Below are positions 26,847 through 36,698 of a stretch of 64,000 bases of DNA, in pieces (position 1 is the stretch's first letter; the number at the start of each line of letters is the position of its first letter). The stretch lies in the NCBI RefSeq assembly GCF_006757745.1, contig NZ_AP019740.1:930001-994000 (forward strand), in the 5' to 3' direction. A program made the translations under genes and the position numbers. The notes under the pieces are model-generated. The model was not told the DNA's origin. It made no database searches and was given only the letters and a program-made list of their open reading frames with translations. The DNA is from Acinetobacter radioresistens DSM 6976 = NBRC 102413 = CIP 103788 (GTDB taxonomy: Bacteria; Pseudomonadota; Gammaproteobacteria; Pseudomonadales; Moraxellaceae).

Positions 26847-28160
26847 TTAAGAATTAAATACTTCTGGTGCAGTTTTCATCTCATCATTACTCATAAACGG
26901 AAATAAGCTGACCAACCATAAAAAGATTCTCTGAAAAAAATTAGCTTCTTCAATATGCACTTCATTTTCAATATCAAATGTGCTGATCAGCTGGTTGTTC
27001 TGATAGACATGCACAGTTGCAAGTTTCATGACCTGCATTAACGGGGCAGTTAACTGCTTGGTATTCAGTTCAATATTGATATGAGTGTTGGTCGTCTGCA
27101 AGGGTTCGATGGTTTGCAATATACCATTACCCGTATTAAGCATAATACGCTGGGTTGCATTATCAAAAGTCTGTAGGTCAATTGCATAAGGCTGGTTATA
27201 TAAAGAGGTCGTTATAATCTTCGGTTGGGCTGACTTTACCTTAAACATTTTTAAGGTTGACTTGACTACCGGCAGTTCACCGAGTAGTTGTTTGTCTTTG
27301 ATCGCAACTTCATCTCGCGTATATGCATAGCCCAGATTTAGCAACTTATAAGCTACCTCGGCACGTTTTACAGCACTGGTTGTACCCATAACTACCACAA
27401 TCAGGCGGCGGTTAGGTAAATCTGCATTCATGGTAGGGCGACTGGCTGTAAGCGCAAGGTTATAACCCGCAGCTTTGGTAAAACCGGTTTTTAGTCCGTC
27501 TACTGTTGCATCCTGCTTGAGTAACAAATTGGTAGCACGATGAAAATGATTGTTATAGGTAAAGCTCTGCTGTTTGGAGTAATTGAGATAATCCGGTGTG
27601 TCATTTACCAGTGCCTGGCCCAGCAGTGCCAGATCATGCGCAGTTGAATAATGCCCATCCATAGTAATGCCAGCCGGATTGGTAAAATGAGTATTTTTCA
27701 TTCCAAGCTTTTGAGCTTCCTGATTCATGCGTTCAATGAATGCAGGCACGTTTCCAGAAATTCGCTCTGCTAAAGTCACCGCAGCATCATTGGCTGACAT
27801 CACAATAAGACCAGCCAGAAGCTGATCAACTGAAATCTGCTCGCCTTCCTTCAGATACATCTGAGATTCATCCCACATGACCATTTTTACCACCGGGGTC
27901 GCAGTCAGAATTTCATTTCGATTCAGTTTCCCGTTCTCAATTTCCTTGAGGGCAATATAAGCCACCATCATCTTGGTAAGTGAAGCAGGTGAGCGCTGTA
28001 CCTCACTATTATATTCGGCAATTATCTGTCCCGACTGCGGGTCCAGAATGCTCCAGGCTGCGGCTTCAACTGATTCAGGGACCACCTGAAGCAGGCGGGC
28101 GTTGGCCAGACTGGCACAGCACAAGCTAAATAAAATAAAGAGGTAAGCAAATATTCTCAA
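26847..28160 (-). CDS. dacC: D-alanyl-D-alanine carboxypeptidase, PBP5/6 type
   Basis: This low-molecular-weight penicillin-binding protein trims the terminal D-Ala from peptidoglycan pentapeptides in the periplasm. The 437-residue protein has a signal peptide (cleavage after A-N-A, near residue 21) and the three active-site motifs: S-L-T-K (Ser60-Lys63), S-A-N (121-123) and K-T-G (223-225). The C-terminal ~110 residues form the PBP5-type beta domain, with a terminal amphipathic helix (F-F-Q-R-I-F-L-W-L-V-S) that attaches it to the membrane. The subtype is my inference; other Dac names are possible. Confidence 0.9.
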   Translation of the reverse strand: MRIFAYLFILFSLCCASLANARLLQVVPESVEAAAWSILDPQSGQIIAEYNSEVQRSPASLTKMMVAYIALKEIENGKLNRNEILTATPVVKMVMWDESQMYLKEGEQISVDQLLAGLIVMSANDAAVTLAERISGNVPAFIERMNQEAQKLGMKNTHFTNPAGITMDGHYSTAHDLALLGQALVNDTPDYLNYSKQQSFTYNNHFHRATNLLLKQDATVDGLKTGFTKAAGYNLALTASRPTMNADLPNRRLIVVVMGTTSAVKRAEVAYKLLNLGYAYTRDEVAIKDKQLLGELPVVKSTLKMFKVKSAQPKIITTSLYNQPYAIDLQTFDNATQRIMLNTGNGILQTIEPLQTTNTHINIELNTKQLTAPLMQVMKLATVHVYQNNQLISTFDIENEVHIEEANFFQRIFLWLVSLFPFMSNDEMKTAPEVFNS

Positions 28161-28340
28161 CGGGAAGTACCTTTATATGCCGGATTGATCGCAGATGATG
28201 CGAAAAACACAGGCATGCTATGCCTTTTTTTTTCTGAATGCTAGCGACTTTTAAGGACAAATAAGACTTATCCGCATCACTTTGTAAAAAAATGCTAAGC
28301 TAAATGCTAATTTCTTTCTGTTGATCTTTTATTACGACTT

Positions 28341-30044
28341 ATGTTGCATTATCAAATCGAGTTCGATGACTATCGCCAGCACCTGATTCACGTAACTTTA
28401 CGCTTCTTGGCCAATCCAAATCAGGTCCTGTGGTTACCGACCTGGATTCCGGGCAGTTATTTGATTCGTGAGTTCTCAAAGCATATCGAAGCAGTGAAAG
28501 CCTATGATGAAGCAGGCCGGATTTTAAACATCAGTAAGACTGAAAAAAATAAATGGCGCCTGTTTAATACAGACCATGAGCTGATTACGGTTGAATATGA
28601 TGTGTATGCCTATGATCTTTCAGTTCGCGGAGCTTATGTTGACCAAACCCGTCTTTACGTAAATCCGGCCTGTGTTTGTCTGGGGCTGGAGGGGCAAGAA
28701 GACACAGCCATTGAGGCTGAGGTATTTTTACCGGAAGAGTTGAAACACTTTCAGCTTGCCACCGCTTTAAGCTCTAAGACACTGGTTCGAGGCCGTTATA
28801 CCTTAAAAGCCAAGAATTATATGGAGCTTATTGATGCGCCATTTGAACTGGCAGAGCAGACCCGTTTCAGCTTTAAAGCACAAGGTATTCCACATGAGTT
28901 TGTGGTATCCGGCAAACATGCATTGAATGTTGAGCGCATGCAGCAGGATATTGAAAAAATCTGTGCGACAGAAATTTCCATGTTTGGCTCAGCGCCGTTT
29001 GAACATTATACCTTTATGACCATGGCTACAGGTAACAGTTATGGTGGTCTTGAACATCCGAACAGTACCAGTTTGATTACTCCACGTGATGATTTGCCTA
29101 AGGCTGATGAGCCTGAAGAACCCTCCAAGGATTATCAGCGCTTTTTAGGACTGTGCAGCCATGAATATTTTCATTCATGGCTGGTCAAATTTATACGTCC
29201 AGAAAACTTTGCTGACTATGATCTGAACAAGGAAGGTTACACTTCACTGTTATGGATTTTTGAAGGCTTCACTTCTTATTATGACGATCTCATTTTATTG
29301 CGTAGCGGCGTAATCAAGCAGGAATCCTATTTAGAATTACTCAAAGCCCAGATAGATCGCTATTTACAAAATCCGGGCCGTTTTGTGCAGACCGTAGCAG
29401 AGTCAAGTTTTGATGCCTGGGTGAAATTTTATCGTCAGGATGAAAATTCAAACAATGCGGGCACCAGCTATTACAACAAAGGCTGCCTGGTAGCACTATG
29501 TTTGGATCTGGGCCTGCGTTTACGTGGTTCGAGCCTCGACGCTTTAATGCGTAAACTGTATGAAAACACTCAAAACGGCATACAGGTAAATGAACGTACT
29601 ATTTATGATTTGTGCGAGCAGTTGACTGGTGATAAGTGGATTGAACAGATTAATTATCTGATTAACACGACTGATGAATTGCCACTTGAGCAGCTCTTGC
29701 CGGAGTTTGGTCTTAGTTACAGTTTGAAAAATGACAAGTCTCTACCATTTGGTTTAAAACTGGCAGATAAAGCCGAGGGGGTGGTTGTGCAGACTGTACG
29801 CCGTGATGGAGTCGGTTCAAAAGCAGGACTTTCTGCCCATGATATTATTATTGCAATTGATGGTTTAAAAGCCACCACTAAACTGATTGAAAAATATGCA
29901 AAACAGCAAGGAAATTATAGCTTGCTTGCTTTCCGTCGTGATGAACTGATGCAGTTTGAAGTGCAAGGTGGTTCTACAGATCTAACTACTGTAGAGCTAA
30001 AAGTAGATAATCAAGCCAAGATTGAAACTTGGTTAAATGTCTAA
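28341..30044 (+). CDS. M61 family metallopeptidase with PDZ domain
   Basis: The 567-residue protein belongs to the glycyl-aminopeptidase (M61) family. It has an N-terminal beta domain, a thermolysin-like catalytic domain with G-G-L-E-H (236-240), the zinc motif H-E-Y-F-H (274-278) and third ligand Glu308 in E-G-F-T-S-Y-Y, and a C-terminal PDZ domain (about 480-545) with G-L-S-A-H-D-I-I. No signal peptide is visible, so a cytoplasmic site is likely. It ends with a strong terminator and is monocistronic. Confidence 0.9.
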   Translation: MLHYQIEFDDYRQHLIHVTLRFLANPNQVLWLPTWIPGSYLIREFSKHIEAVKAYDEAGRILNISKTEKNKWRLFNTDHELITVEYDVYAYDLSVRGAYVDQTRLYVNPACVCLGLEGQEDTAIEAEVFLPEELKHFQLATALSSKTLVRGRYTLKAKNYMELIDAPFELAEQTRFSFKAQGIPHEFVVSGKHALNVERMQQDIEKICATEISMFGSAPFEHYTFMTMATGNSYGGLEHPNSTSLITPRDDLPKADEPEEPSKDYQRFLGLCSHEYFHSWLVKFIRPENFADYDLNKEGYTSLLWIFEGFTSYYDDLILLRSGVIKQESYLELLKAQIDRYLQNPGRFVQTVAESSFDAWVKFYRQDENSNNAGTSYYNKGCLVALCLDLGLRLRGSSLDALMRKLYENTQNGIQVNERTIYDLCEQLTGDKWIEQINYLINTTDELPLEQLLPEFGLSYSLKNDKSLPFGLKLADKAEGVVVQTVRRDGVGSKAGLSAHDIIIAIDGLKATTKLIEKYAKQQGNYSLLAFRRDELMQFEVQGGSTDLTTVELKVDNQAKIETWLNV

Positions 30045-30064
30045 CAAGTGCTACATATCACTTG

Positions 30065-30090
30065 AACCGGTACTCATGTACCGGTTTTTT
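30065..30090 (+). terminator. Terminator of the M61 peptidase gene
   Basis: Exact 9-bp arms AACCGGTAC/GTACCGGTT around TCAT, followed by Ts. Confidence 0.9.
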
Positions 30091-30560
30091 ATATTCTGTA
30101 ATTTTAAAATTAGATATAGTTCGTTTTATCTTATAGAGTGAACTTATTATTTAGTAGAGCAAATCTTAAAATAGGATCTGCTTGATATAAACTATAAGAA
30201 ATAGCTCATCATTTTATAAACAGAGTTTAGACACCAAGCTGTAATATATTTGCTCTAGCTTGTAAGCAACTTAACTTAATAGTATTTCTTGGCGAAATAA
30301 CAGTTTTGATGAATTGTATAAAAAGTATTCAGTATTTGGAAGAGTAATATTATATTTTACCTAAACTAACCATATTTCATAGTAAAGCTTTTAAGCTATA
30401 CACTACTATTTCGTATCGAAATGTCGTTATCACAAGATCTTGCGTTGACTGAAAGGTCATGAGGGCTGATACTCTCAAGGTTTATTTAAGCATTTCGGTT
30501 TAAAGGGGCAGGGCCAAAAGCTCAATCCTTAAACACTCAATCCAACGCAAGGGGCTATAT
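30091..30560 (+). promoter_or_regulatory. Control region and structured leader of monomeric isocitrate dehydrogenase
   Basis: A gene-free stretch. TTGACT (30445-30450) and GATACT (30468-30473), 17 bp apart, form a likely sigma-70 promoter. An operator-like inverted repeat ATTTCG/CGAAAT lies at 30408-30422. CTTGCGTTG (30439-30447) is an exact complement of CAACGCAAG (30543-30551), whose end overlaps the AAGGGG ribosome binding site. A smaller stem pairs GTTTAAAGG with CCTTAAAC (30498-30506 with 30527-30534, one bulge). The left arm of the long pairing overlaps the -35 element, so it is transcribed only if a further upstream promoter is used. Confidence 0.5.
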
Positions 30561-32798
30561 ATGGCTGGTGGAAAGTCAACTATCATTTACACACTGACTG
30601 ACGAGGCGCCACTGCTGGCGACCTATTCGCTACTGCCGATCATTGAGACCTTTACTAAGCCGGCCGGTGTTAAAGTTGTTAAAACTGACATTTCTGTGGC
30701 TGCACGCGTGCTCGCTGAATTCTCGGACTACCTCAGTGAAGAGCAGAAGGTAGTAGACAATCTTGCAGAGTTAGGTCGTCTTACCCAAGATCCAGATACT
30801 AATATTATCAAGCTTCCAAATATCAGTGCCTCTGTTGCGCAGTTGATCTCGTGTATCAAAGAACTTCAATCAAAAGGTTATGCAATTCCGGATTATCCAG
30901 AAAACCCGGTAACCGAAGAAGAAAAAGCAATTAAGGTACGTTATAGTAAATGTTTGGGTTCTGCAGTAAACCCTGTACTACGTGAAGGTAACTCTGACCG
31001 TCGTGCACCAGCTGCAGTCAAAAACTATGCGAAAAAACACCCGCACTCTATGGGTGAATGGAAGCCTTGGTCACAAACCCATGTTTCACATATGCAGGAA
31101 GGGGACTTCTACCACGGCGAAAAGTCGATGACACTTGATCGTGCGCGTAATGTAAAAATGGAATTGATCACCAAGTCTGGTGAAACCATTGTTCTGAAGC
31201 CAAAAGTAGCGCTTCAAGATGGCGAAATTATCGACTCAATGTTCATGAGCAAAAAAGCGCTTTGTGACTTCTATGAAAAAGAATTAGATGATTGTAAAGA
31301 AGCTGGCATCCTGTTCTCTTTACACGTAAAAGCGACCATGATGAAAGTATCACACCCGATCGTATTCGGTCACTGTGTGCGTATTTACTATAAAGATGCA
31401 TTTGAAAAGCACGGTAAACTGTTTGACGAGCTAGGCATTAACGTTAACAACGGTATGGCCGGTCTTTACGAGAAAATTGAAACTTTACCAACCTCTGTAC
31501 GTGAAGAAATTATTGCTGACCTGCATGCTTGTCAAGAGCACCGTCCAGCGCTTGCGATGGTTGATTCTGCAAAAGGGATCACTAACTTCCACTCACCAAA
31601 TGATGTCATTGTCGATGCTTCTATGCCGGCAATGATCCGCGGTGGCGGTAAAATGTGGGGCGCTGATGGCAAACCTTATGACTGTAAAGCAGTAATGCCT
31701 GAATCGACTTTTGCACGTATCTATCAGGAAATGATTAATTTCTGTAAGTGGAATGGTAATTTCGATCCACGTACGATGGGTACGGTACCTAACGTTGGTC
31801 TGATGGCGCAAAAAGCTGAAGAATACGGTTCCCACGACAAGACATTCGAGATTCCTGAAGCGGGTATCGCGAACATCACTGATCTTGAAACAGGTGAAGT
31901 GCTGATGTCTCAGAATGTGGAAAAAGGTGATATCTGGCGTATGTGCCAAGTGAAAGATGCGCCAATCCGTGACTGGGTAAAACTGGCTGTAAATCGTGCA
32001 CGTAACTCAGGTATGCCGGCTATCTTCTGGCTTGACCCATACCGTCCACATGAAAATGAGCTGATCAAGAAAGTACAGAAATACTTAAAAGATCATGATA
32101 CGACTGGTCTGGATATCCAGATCATGTCTCAAGTACGTGCAATGCGTTATACGCTTGAGCGCGTAGCTCGCGGTCTCGATACTATTTCAGTAACAGGTAA
32201 TATTTTACGTGACTACCTGACTGACCTGTTCCCGATTATGGAACTGGGTACATCAGCGAAAATGCTGTCTATCGTGCCATTAATGGCTGGTGGCGGCATG
32301 TATGAAACGGGTGCTGGCGGTTCTGCACCAAAACATGTTCAGCAGTTAGTTGAAGAAAACCACTTACGCTGGGATTCTTTAGGTGAATTCTTGGCACTGG
32401 CGGTTTCTTTAGAAGAAATGGGAATTAAGGAAGGTAATGACCGTGCCAAGCTGTTAGCCAGAACACTTGATGAAGCTACTGGTAAACTGCTCGACAACGA
32501 TAAATCTCCATCACGTCGTACTGGTGAACTGGATAACCGCGGTAGTCACTTCTATTTATCACTATATTGGGCTCAGGCACTTGCTGCACAGGACGAAGAT
32601 GCTGAACTTAAAGCAAAATTTGCTCCACTGGCCCAAGCCTTAGCTGAAAATGAAGAGAAAATTATTGCCGAGCTTGCACAAGTGCAGGGTCAACCAGCTG
32701 ATATTGGTGGCTATTACGCTATTGATCAGGCAAAAGTAAATGCGGTAATGCGTCCAAGTACCACATTCAATAATGTAATTTCGAGCGTTGCTGTTTAA
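30561..32798 (+). CDS. NADP-dependent isocitrate dehydrogenase, monomeric type (IDH-II)
   Basis: This enzyme decarboxylates isocitrate to 2-oxoglutarate with NADP. At 745 residues it is the monomeric ~80-kDa form, unrelated in length to the 418-residue dimeric Icd encoded 2.6 kb downstream. Family features are the start [13 protein letters not shown], the [13 protein letters not shown] stretch, the G-W-E-like M-G-E-W-K-P-W-S motif and [14 protein letters not shown] clear AAGGGG site precedes the ATG. In other bacteria with both forms they differ in regulation and temperature behaviour. Confidence 0.95.
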   Translation: MAGGKSTIIYTLTDEAPLLATYSLLPIIETFTKPAGVKVVKTDISVAARVLAEFSDYLSEEQKVVDNLAELGRLTQDPDTNIIKLPNISASVAQLISCIKELQSKGYAIPDYPENPVTEEEKAIKVRYSKCLGSAVNPVLREGNSDRRAPAAVKNYAKKHPHSMGEWKPWSQTHVSHMQEGDFYHGEKSMTLDRARNVKMELITKSGETIVLKPKVALQDGEIIDSMFMSKKALCDFYEKELDDCKEAGILFSLHVKATMMKVSHPIVFGHCVRIYYKDAFEKHGKLFDELGINVNNGMAGLYEKIETLPTSVREEIIADLHACQEHRPALAMVDSAKGITNFHSPNDVIVDASMPAMIRGGGKMWGADGKPYDCKAVMPESTFARIYQEMINFCKWNGNFDPRTMGTVPNVGLMAQKAEEYGSHDKTFEIPEAGIANITDLETGEVLMSQNVEKGDIWRMCQVKDAPIRDWVKLAVNRARNSGMPAIFWLDPYRPHENELIKKVQKYLKDHDTTGLDIQIMSQVRAMRYTLERVARGLDTISVTGNILRDYLTDLFPIMELGTSAKMLSIVPLMAGGGMYETGAGGSAPKHVQQLVEENHLRWDSLGEFLALAVSLEEMGIKEGNDRAKLLARTLDEATGKLLDNDKSPSRRTGELDNRGSHFYLSLYWAQALAAQDEDAELKAKFAPLAQALAENEEKIIAELAQVQGQPADIGGYYAIDQAKVNAVMRPSTTFNNVISSVAV

Positions 32799-32832
32799 CA
32801 TTGTATAAAGCCGGATAACCTGCTGATAATAT

Positions 32833-32862
32833 AAAAGCCAGTGCACATGCACTGGCTTTTTT
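32833..32862 (+). terminator. Terminator of the monomeric isocitrate dehydrogenase gene
   Basis: Exact 13-bp arms AAAAGCCAGTGCA/TGCACTGGCTTTT with a 2-base loop centre, followed by Ts. Confidence 0.9.
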
Positions 32863-33022
32863 AATCAAATACTAAAAAAACTTTTATAGAATGAATTTTT
32901 TATATGCTAAGGATATCACTGTTATTTTTAACTTTTATGTTTTAATTAGATTTATAAGATAGAACTCTAAACATTATTACTCCTATCTTTATTCCTTAAA
33001 TGCTTGAGTTTATAAATTGTTT

Positions 33023-34039
33023 TTAAGCAAATTTCCTGCGCAGATCATAAGGCGCATAATGATCATCAAATAATAAATAATTGCGGAAATGACTACCCAG
33101 TGGGCGGATCAGATCTAGATCGGCAATATAAGGAAAACGTTCATCTGTATAAAAGGGCTGATTTGCTGGCTGGCGCTGTATAAGATGATTATGTAAATAC
33201 TTTTCAATCAACAAGTTGTTGTGTTCGGGATTCAGGCAGACTGACCGTACAATCCGACCGCTCTGAATTGCTTCAGAAAGCATAGTACTACTATCTTCAG
33301 TCACAAAAATATATTTGCTTCTCGCAACCAGATGTTCAATTGGTGTAGTGTCGTTTATAGACACAAATTTTAGTCCTGAGGTCTTGAGATATTTTTTAAT
33401 TCGGCTATTAAAGGCAGGCGTACGCCTCGAGCAAACAATATAACCCTGGATATTATAAGCCTCCACAAAAAAATCAAAATGACGGATAATGTTAAGATAG
33501 TCTGCTTGTGTAAAGGGATATTCGTGGGTAGGGCCGCCCAATAGCAAACTTGCCTCACCACAGTGAGGTTGGGCACGGAGTTCAATAAATTTTTTTCTGA
33601 CCGGAAGTGTAGGTAAAATAATCTGTTCAACCTGAGTAGGTTGAGCCAATGCGCTAATAGTCCAGTGAATTAAGTGTTCATTAAAACTACCTATATCACC
33701 TGAAAATGCTAAAGGGATATCGAACTCTTGCGACAGATAAGCTGAATACAGCAGATTGGACATACCTGAACACACAATCAACCGATACTGGGCAATATGC
33801 ACTGGGGCAGCACCAAATATTAGCTTTGCCATTACACGAAATAATCTAGGAAACCAAGAAAGGCGCTTTAATAGACTGACCATAGAGTTGCCCAGATTTA
33901 CTGGAACTTTTAAGGTTTCATAAGAATTTCTAAACTGTTGTTCAAGAATCTCTCCAATTGCAAGAGAGGGGTTTAAATGACCAGTATGACCATCATGCAC
34001 TACCAAAATTTGGGATTGGCTCGAAAGTTCTCTGATCAT
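33023..34039 (-). CDS. ELM1/GtrOC1-type putative glycosyltransferase
   Basis: The 338-residue protein matches the pattern of the mitochondrial-fission ELM1 family, whose bacterial members are treated as GT-B-like glycosyltransferases, including GtrOC1 of the Acinetobacter lipooligosaccharide outer core. Visible features are H-D-G-H-T-G-H-L-N-P near residue 15, L-L-G-G-P-T-H-E near 165, V-C-S-R-R-T-P near 200 and V-T-E-D-S-S-T-M-L-S-E-A near 250, the donor-binding-like end. It stands alone and is not part of an LOS or capsule cluster here. Substrate unknown. Confidence 0.7.
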   Translation of the reverse strand: MIRELSSQSQILVVHDGHTGHLNPSLAIGEILEQQFRNSYETLKVPVNLGNSMVSLLKRLSWFPRLFRVMAKLIFGAAPVHIAQYRLIVCSGMSNLLYSAYLSQEFDIPLAFSGDIGSFNEHLIHWTISALAQPTQVEQIILPTLPVRKKFIELRAQPHCGEASLLLGGPTHEYPFTQADYLNIIRHFDFFVEAYNIQGYIVCSRRTPAFNSRIKKYLKTSGLKFVSINDTTPIEHLVARSKYIFVTEDSSTMLSEAIQSGRIVRSVCLNPEHNNLLIEKYLHNHLIQRQPANQPFYTDERFPYIADLDLIRPLGSHFRNYLLFDDHYAPYDLRRKFA

Positions 34040-34324
34040 CCGTTCTATCCTGTGATTAATCTATTGAGCACAGAATAAACAAAAAAATGGTAGCTAGATG
34101 CAGGAAAAATTTATATAAATGTCAGATTTAACAGACTATTGTATCTCAAATTACAATTTTAAGAGTTTTAGATTGCAACAATTCAGCCTTTTGTAAGTAC
34201 TGCATATATATGTAGCTCAGCCTTTATTATTATGCTCCATGTCTATAGCAGTGATATGTTTCAACAAGAAATTTCTATAGAGTAGGGCTATAAAAATACA
34301 GTTTCTAAAATAATTTATAAAATT
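34040..34324. other. A+T-rich gap upstream of the ELM1-type gene
   Basis: About 285 bp between two minus-strand genes. I see no gene, repeat or RNA; it should hold the promoter of the glycosyltransferase gene. Confidence 0.4.
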
Positions 34325-34366
34325 GAAAAAGAGCAGAGAATTATATGATTATTCAACTGCTCTTAA
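34325..34366 (-). terminator. Terminator of the RluE-like gene
   Basis: On the minus strand AAGAGCAG and CTGCTCTT (8 bp, exact; 34357-34364 with 34329-34336) are followed by TTTT. Confidence 0.75.
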
Positions 34367-34372
34367 CTCTAA

Positions 34373-35197
34373 TTACCCAAAGCGGTTAGATCGACGAATT
34401 TTTCCTGGACGGGTAGTCCCATTAGTCTTGCGACGTGGCTTCGCCTCACCTTCTTCTGTTTGCCATACGCGTTTTGTTCCGCCGGATGGTAACTTTTTAC
34501 CTGCTTTGTTTGCACCTTTGTCTTTAGGCTGTTCTTTATTAAATTTGGACTTGCCATCTTTCTGTTCAAAGGGCTTTTTTGCTGCATTACGTGGTGCACT
34601 GCGGCCTGTATAAGGCTTATCTGCAGGCACATCTTTAAAGTCCGGATAAAGCAGAGGCTCAATTTCAAACTGCTCACCTGGTTGGAGACCAAGTTTTACC
34701 AAGTCAATAGTGCCAATTTGTGTGCGAATCAGACGTAAAGTCGGAAAGCCTACTGCAGCTGTCATACGGCGCACCTGCCGGTTTCGGCCTTCACAGATTT
34801 GCAGCTCAACCCAGCTAGTAGGAATGCTGGCACGAAAGCGCACAGGAGGATCGCGGTCCCATAACCATTCCGGCTGCTCAACCTTACGGGCTTTGGCCGG
34901 TAAAGTCATACCATCTGCCAGTTCGACCCCTTGACGTAACTGCTCGAGAGCTTCTTCTGTAATATCGCCATCAACTTGTGCCAGATAGGTTTTAAACTTT
35001 TTATTCTTGGGATTAGTAATGAACTGATTCAAACCGCCATGATCGGTGAGAAACATTAAACCTTCTGAGTCCAAGTCTAAACGACCAGCCAGCCGTAATT
35101 CAGGATCATGAATAAAATGGGAGAGTGTTAAATGCTTAGAGTCTTCACGAAACTGTGAAAGCACATCATAAGGCTTATTAAAAATGATAATTTTCAT
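34373..35197 (-). CDS. 23S rRNA pseudouridine synthase, RluE/RluB-like, with basic tail
   Basis: I start at ATG 35197 (M-K-I-I-I-F-N-K-P-Y-D), giving 274 residues. The catalytic Asp lies in G-R-L-D-L-D-S-E-G-L-M, and R-N-R-Q-V-R-R-M-T-A-A-V-G-F-P-T-L-R-L-I follows, both typical of the RsuA/RluB/RluE family. There is no N-terminal S4 domain, which fits RluE (U2457 of 23S rRNA) better than RluB. The last ~75 residues are a K/R/G/P-rich, presumably disordered tail not found in E. coli RluE (217 residues). Monocistronic with its own terminator. Confidence 0.88.
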   Translation of the reverse strand: MKIIIFNKPYDVLSQFREDSKHLTLSHFIHDPELRLAGRLDLDSEGLMFLTDHGGLNQFITNPKNKKFKTYLAQVDGDITEEALEQLRQGVELADGMTLPAKARKVEQPEWLWDRDPPVRFRASIPTSWVELQICEGRNRQVRRMTAAVGFPTLRLIRTQIGTIDLVKLGLQPGEQFEIEPLLYPDFKDVPADKPYTGRSAPRNAAKKPFEQKDGKSKFNKEQPKDKGANKAGKKLPSGGTKRVWQTEEGEAKPRRKTNGTTRPGKIRRSNRFG

Positions 35198-35388
35198 ACG
35201 GAATTTCAACTTCAGTGTATACAACAAAAAATAACGACGTTTTATTTAATAGAGAAATGTTGTTATTTCTCGTATAAATCTCAACCAAGCCCTAAGATCG
35301 ATTAAAGTATATCATGTAAGGAAAGTTGAAGAGTGTGCCTGCATGGCATACATTTTATTCGTCAGCTACATAAGGGAGAACCTGCACA

Positions 35389-36645
35389 ATGGGTTATCAG
35401 AAGATCGTAGTTCCTGCAGATGGTAATAAAATTACAGTCAATGCAGACCTGTCACTGAATGTACCAAACCATCCGATCATTCCTTTCATTGAGGGTGACG
35501 GTATTGGTGTGGATATTACACCAGCAATGAAAGCAGTGGTAGATGCTGCGGTTTTAAAAGCTTATGGTGGCAAACGTTCGATCGAGTGGATGGAAGTATA
35601 TTGCGGTGAAAAAGCCAATAAAATTTACGGCACTTATATGCCTGAAGAAACATTCGAAGCCCTGCGTGAATTTGTTGTCTCAATTAAAGGTCCTTTAACC
35701 ACGCCGGTTGGTGGCGGGATCCGCTCACTAAACGTCGCATTACGCCAGGAACTGGACCTGTATGTCTGTGTACGTCCAGTACGCTGGTTCGAAGGAGTAC
35801 CTTCACCTGTCCAGCATCCTGAATTAACAGATATGGTGATCTTCCGTGAGAACTCGGAAGATATCTATGCCGGAATCGAGTGGAAAGCCGGTTCTCCGGA
35901 AGCTAAAAAAGTTATAAAGTTTTTAAAAGAAGAAATGGGTGTAACCAAGATCCGTTTTGAAGAAAATTGTGGTATCGGTATTAAGCCTGTTTCTAAAGAA
36001 GGTACGCAGCGTCTGGTACGTAAGGCTATTCAGTTTGCAATTGATAATGATAAACCGAGTGTAACGCTTGTGCACAAGGGTAATATCATGAAATATACTG
36101 AAGGTGCATTTAAAGAGTGGGGCTATGAAGTTGCACTTGAGCGCTTTGGTGGTGAACTGCTAGATGGTGGTCCGTGGGTTAAAATTAAGAATCCTAAGAC
36201 TGGTAAAGATATTATTATTAAAGATGTCATCGCTGATGCATTCCTGCAACAGATCTTAATGCGTCCGGCAGATTATTCTGTGATTGCTACGCTGAACCTG
36301 AATGGGGACTACATTTCTGATGCACTTGCAGCAGAAGTTGGAGGCATTGGTATTGCGCCCGGTGCAAATATCGGTGGGGCAATTCAAGTATATGAAGCGA
36401 CTCATGGTACTGCGCCTAAATATGCCGGACAGGATAAAGTCAACCCGGGTTCAATCATTCTTTCTGCTGAGATGATGCTGCGAGATATGGGCTGGATAGA
36501 AGCTGCTGATCTGATTATTAAAGGAATTGCTGGCGCTATTGCGGCCAAGACTGTGACTTATGATTTTGAGCGTCTAATGCCAAATGCAACACTTCTGCGC
36601 TGTTCTGAATTCGGACAGGCAATTATTGAAAATATGGGCGAGTAA
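35389..36645 (+). CDS. icd: NADP-dependent isocitrate dehydrogenase, dimeric type
   Basis: This is the classical TCA-cycle Icd, 418 residues, like E. coli Icd (416). Motifs are I-E-G-D-G-I-G near residue 33, the isocitrate-binding [12 protein letters not shown] near 150 with the Ser that AceK phosphorylates in E. coli, and a late [10 protein letters not shown] coenzyme stretch. Whether phosphorylation applies here depends on aceK, which is not in the window. It is divergent from the RluE-like gene and ends at a terminator shared with a convergent gene. Confidence 0.96.
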   Translation: MGYQKIVVPADGNKITVNADLSLNVPNHPIIPFIEGDGIGVDITPAMKAVVDAAVLKAYGGKRSIEWMEVYCGEKANKIYGTYMPEETFEALREFVVSIKGPLTTPVGGGIRSLNVALRQELDLYVCVRPVRWFEGVPSPVQHPELTDMVIFRENSEDIYAGIEWKAGSPEAKKVIKFLKEEMGVTKIRFEENCGIGIKPVSKEGTQRLVRKAIQFAIDNDKPSVTLVHKGNIMKYTEGAFKEWGYEVALERFGGELLDGGPWVKIKNPKTGKDIIIKDVIADAFLQQILMRPADYSVIATLNLNGDYISDALAAEVGGIGIAPGANIGGAIQVYEATHGTAPKYAGQDKVNPGSIILSAEMMLRDMGWIEAADLIIKGIAGAIAAKTVTYDFERLMPNATLLRCSEFGQAIIENMGE

Positions 36646-36662
36646 TTTCTATTTTCCCCAAT

Positions 36663-36690
36663 AAAAACCCGCGACAATCGCGGGTTTTTA
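36663..36690. terminator. Bidirectional terminator after icd
   Basis: Arms AAAACCCGCG/CGCGGGTTTT flank a short loop between two convergent genes. Confidence 0.9.
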
Positions 36691-36698
36691 CTAGAAAT

